NCBI GenBank assembly: GCA_947579665.1
Contig: OX388351.1
Location: 3,720,001 to 3,784,000, forward strand
Reading direction: 5' to 3'
Length of the DNA: 64,000 nt
Source of the DNA: Sympetrum striolatum
Lineage: Eukaryota > Arthropoda > Insecta > Odonata > Libellulidae
Shown: positions 62,201 through 64,000 of the stretch, piece by piece
How positions within the stretch are numbered: the stretch's first letter is position 1
How the letters are laid out: each line of letters begins with the position of its first letter
The notes under the pieces: generated by a model
Told to the model about the DNA's origin: nothing
Database searches by the model: none
Seen by the model: the letters and a program-made list of their open reading frames with translations, nothing else
Program-made: the position numbers and the translations under genes

Positions 62201-63440
62201 TGAGAGGGATCGAGACTTCGAGTAGTTTTAATTCCTAGTCGGTGCGAAGTATGCGCTGAAGGTTATCATAGCTCACGATGGTATAACTGTAAAATATATT
62301 GCAAAAGGAAAGGTTTGACGGTCTGGGTATAAGTTATAAGTTCTACAGACATGATTTAGCTTCACTGTCAATGATGGAATGCCCTTTAGCGACAGGCAGC
62401 CAAAATAACAAGGCTAAAATTTACGGAAACATTTTCAAAAACTGATTGGATAAAATATTACATAATTGGGTATCCCGTAATAAAAATTCCGAATGGAAGA
62501 GTGAAATACGTTTTAACAAAACTGGTAGGAGCGTATCAAAATTTCTTCTATTTATTGCGGATAAATTTTCATAAAAAAAGTTGCTTTGCTCTCACTCAGT
62601 ACAGGTATGTTCTAAATAAATACGCTTCACACGCAAAAACAAATTGTAGTCTTAAATTATCAATATCCCAATAATTATCCACAAGTATAATTTTTATTTA
62701 TTTATTCTCGTATGCATTTGTGGATATGAACAATAAATGTCTATGTTAAGTCTCTGCAAGCCGCCTTTCGGCGTGTGGCATGGAGTGCAAATACTCTATT
62801 TTCCTCAATCGATTGCGTATCGTTCGCGGAAAATTTATGAATATTAAGAATAAATAAGAACGTCTGTTTGTACTGCTCCTCTATTTTAGTGTGTAAAAGC
62901 TGAACACAAGCGGTTTAAACTTGTTTTAATCATGTAAAGGTTGACAGTTTAAACAGAATGAGTTAGAAAAGAGTTAGAGAGTCCAAACACCTTAAACAGA
63001 AAATGTCTGATTTAGTCATGATTACCGGGAATAAACTTGATTGGAAAACTATTGTTTTGAACAATGGTGTCCATATTAATTAAACAAAATTGTTGAGTAA
63101 CTCATAATTGTAATTGCTATTTATTGAGAGTTATTTCACAAAATTTCCTGGATTATTGAGATTCACAGAGGCAATATTAGACATTCTCTTTCGATTCTGT
63201 AACTAAACAAAATTATTTCTTTTCACAGATAGGAATATAAATATTAATTACTACATTCTTATAAATGTTGATCCCGAATGAATTCAAATAATCTGATCGC
63301 CAAACTCCGAAAATGAAAGTTTTAAATTGGAATGACTTGATCATTTGACCGTATATGATCTACTGAATTTCTACGCCACGGTATGCAAAAAGGGAATTTC
63401 CAGAATTATAGTGATGTGCAAAGTGTAGGAGGTTTTCTTA
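62201..63440. other. AT-rich sequence
   Basis: Apart from repeat copy B, nothing recognised. Confidence 0.5.
62740..62805 (-). repeat. Dispersed repeat with GAAA-loop hairpin, copy B (inverted)
   Basis: The same repeat as copy A on the opposite strand, with the shared phrases in the same order when read on the minus strand: AGGAAAATAGAGT, then TGCACTCC, then the 27-base hairpin core, then TTAACATAGA. The outermost stem pairs are lost here (ATGC for CTGC) while the inner CGCC-GAAA-GGCG is intact. The two copies are 1.6 kb apart, which fits either two insertions or the ends of one larger element. Confidence 0.75.
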
Positions 63441-64000
63441 CAAATATGGTAACCGAGAAATGAAATGGAGACAAAAGTGGTACGGAGTAATGAGGCGAGT
63501 GTATAAAAAGTCATCGATGGGAGGAGAAATGAGGAAAAAAGACTGGACGTGGGAAATTATGGGTTTGAATAGCGTCCGCCGTTATTTTCCCGTCCGGATG
63601 ACAAATGCCGCTGCACGTGGAAGTCAAAGACGACGTGCCCTATTAGACTAACCGCCGGTTAACAAGAATCCGATATTTTTCTGCTCTGAATCTGTAATGA
63701 GATGAAACGATCCGGACGTTGCGCCCGAGCCTTGTTTTTTCCTCAATGGACCGGTACACTAGTCGGATGCCTCCCAACGGACTGAGGATGTGTGGTTTAC
63801 GATTGGAACCGATGTCTTTTTTGCGCTGATCGCATTTTTGGAAAGGCATAGGGATTTCTGTACTGCAGAAAAAGTCTTTACGAATTGCAAAGTATAAGCT
63901 ACTGAATATATAAATTAATTGTACAATTATAATCAATTGGCGAAGCTGTAACTAAGTGGAAATACATACCATTAAGATAAAGAGAAAGAATAACCATGAC
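63441..64000. other. Moderate-GC patch to the window edge
   Basis: The 63-codon plus frame 63460-63651 and the 97-codon minus frame 63643-63936 have no motif. GC peaks at 63570-63660 and 63700-63760. Not resolved. Confidence 0.3.

Larger units (their letters stand above)
34094..64000 (-). other. al: Upstream intron of the homeobox gene (partial)
   Basis: The exon for the homeodomain N-terminal arm, helix 1 and most of helix 2 (ending ...YPDxxxR) should lie at higher coordinates. I searched by eye for its minus-strand signature and did not find it, so the intron is at least 29.9 kb. A missed short exon or a nested gene cannot be excluded by eye. Confidence 0.6.

Noticed and set aside
62310..62345. 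GGTCTGGGTATA as minus-strand YPD of the upstream homeodomain exon
   Set aside because: The reverse complement gives YPDRQT, not YPDVFT, and the preceding bases do not encode the expected helix 1-2 residues.
1..64000. CRISPR array, operons, prophage or other prokaryotic system
   Set aside because: No regularly spaced direct repeats, no dense coding, and a spliced animal homeobox exon is present; the DNA is eukaryotic.

Overview
This is non-bacterial, AT-rich nuclear DNA, almost certainly from an arthropod and most likely an insect. The evidence is one spliced homeobox exon with consensus splice sites, no dense gene packing, degenerate eukaryotic DNA transposon ends (hAT-like, piggyBac-like, TA-flanked) and a TA/TG microsatellite. 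The species cannot be named from the sequence.

The only coding sequence I can defend is a 46-bp internal exon on the minus strand at 34048-34093. It encodes residues 31 (last base) to 46 of a Paired-class homeodomain, EELAMKIGLTEARIQ, and best fits an aristaless (al) orthologue. The sequences for the start of the homeodomain and for the WFQNRR half of helix 3 are not in the window. The gene would therefore carry introns of at least about 30 kb upstream (34094-64000) and 34 kb downstream (1-34047), and essentially all the rest of the window is intron of this developmental transcription factor gene.

The introns alternate between very AT-rich stretches, where I see nothing, and islands of 300-900 bases with higher GC and more complex sequence (about 6.75-7.33, 15.35-15.85, 16.68-17.44, 19.9-20.3, 21.5-22.2, 25.4-25.9, 28.6-29.2, 30.3-30.6, 33.6-34.0, 42.9-43.3, 49.1-50.1, 53.6-54.4, 58.6-59.7 and 61.4-62.2 kb). 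These are the best candidates for intronic enhancers or Polycomb/GAGA-type elements. Several contain AGATGGC cores, twice as close inverted pairs, GAGA runs or CGAT clusters. Any open frames in them match no family I know.

Repeats form the third layer: a near-perfect 41-bp-arm hairpin (10014-10101), a smaller hairpin (16160-16209), an imperfect fold-back element (19291-19551), hAT-like ends (22815, 40253), a piggyBac-like MITE remnant (33155-33340), a fold-back at 35483-35582, a TA-flanked element of about 0.92 kb (51584-52506), and two inverted copies of a structured repeat with a GAAA-loop hairpin (61096-61170 and 62740-62805). I found no rRNA, no intact tRNA, no CRISPR array and no intact transposase. 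No new multi-gene system is visible.
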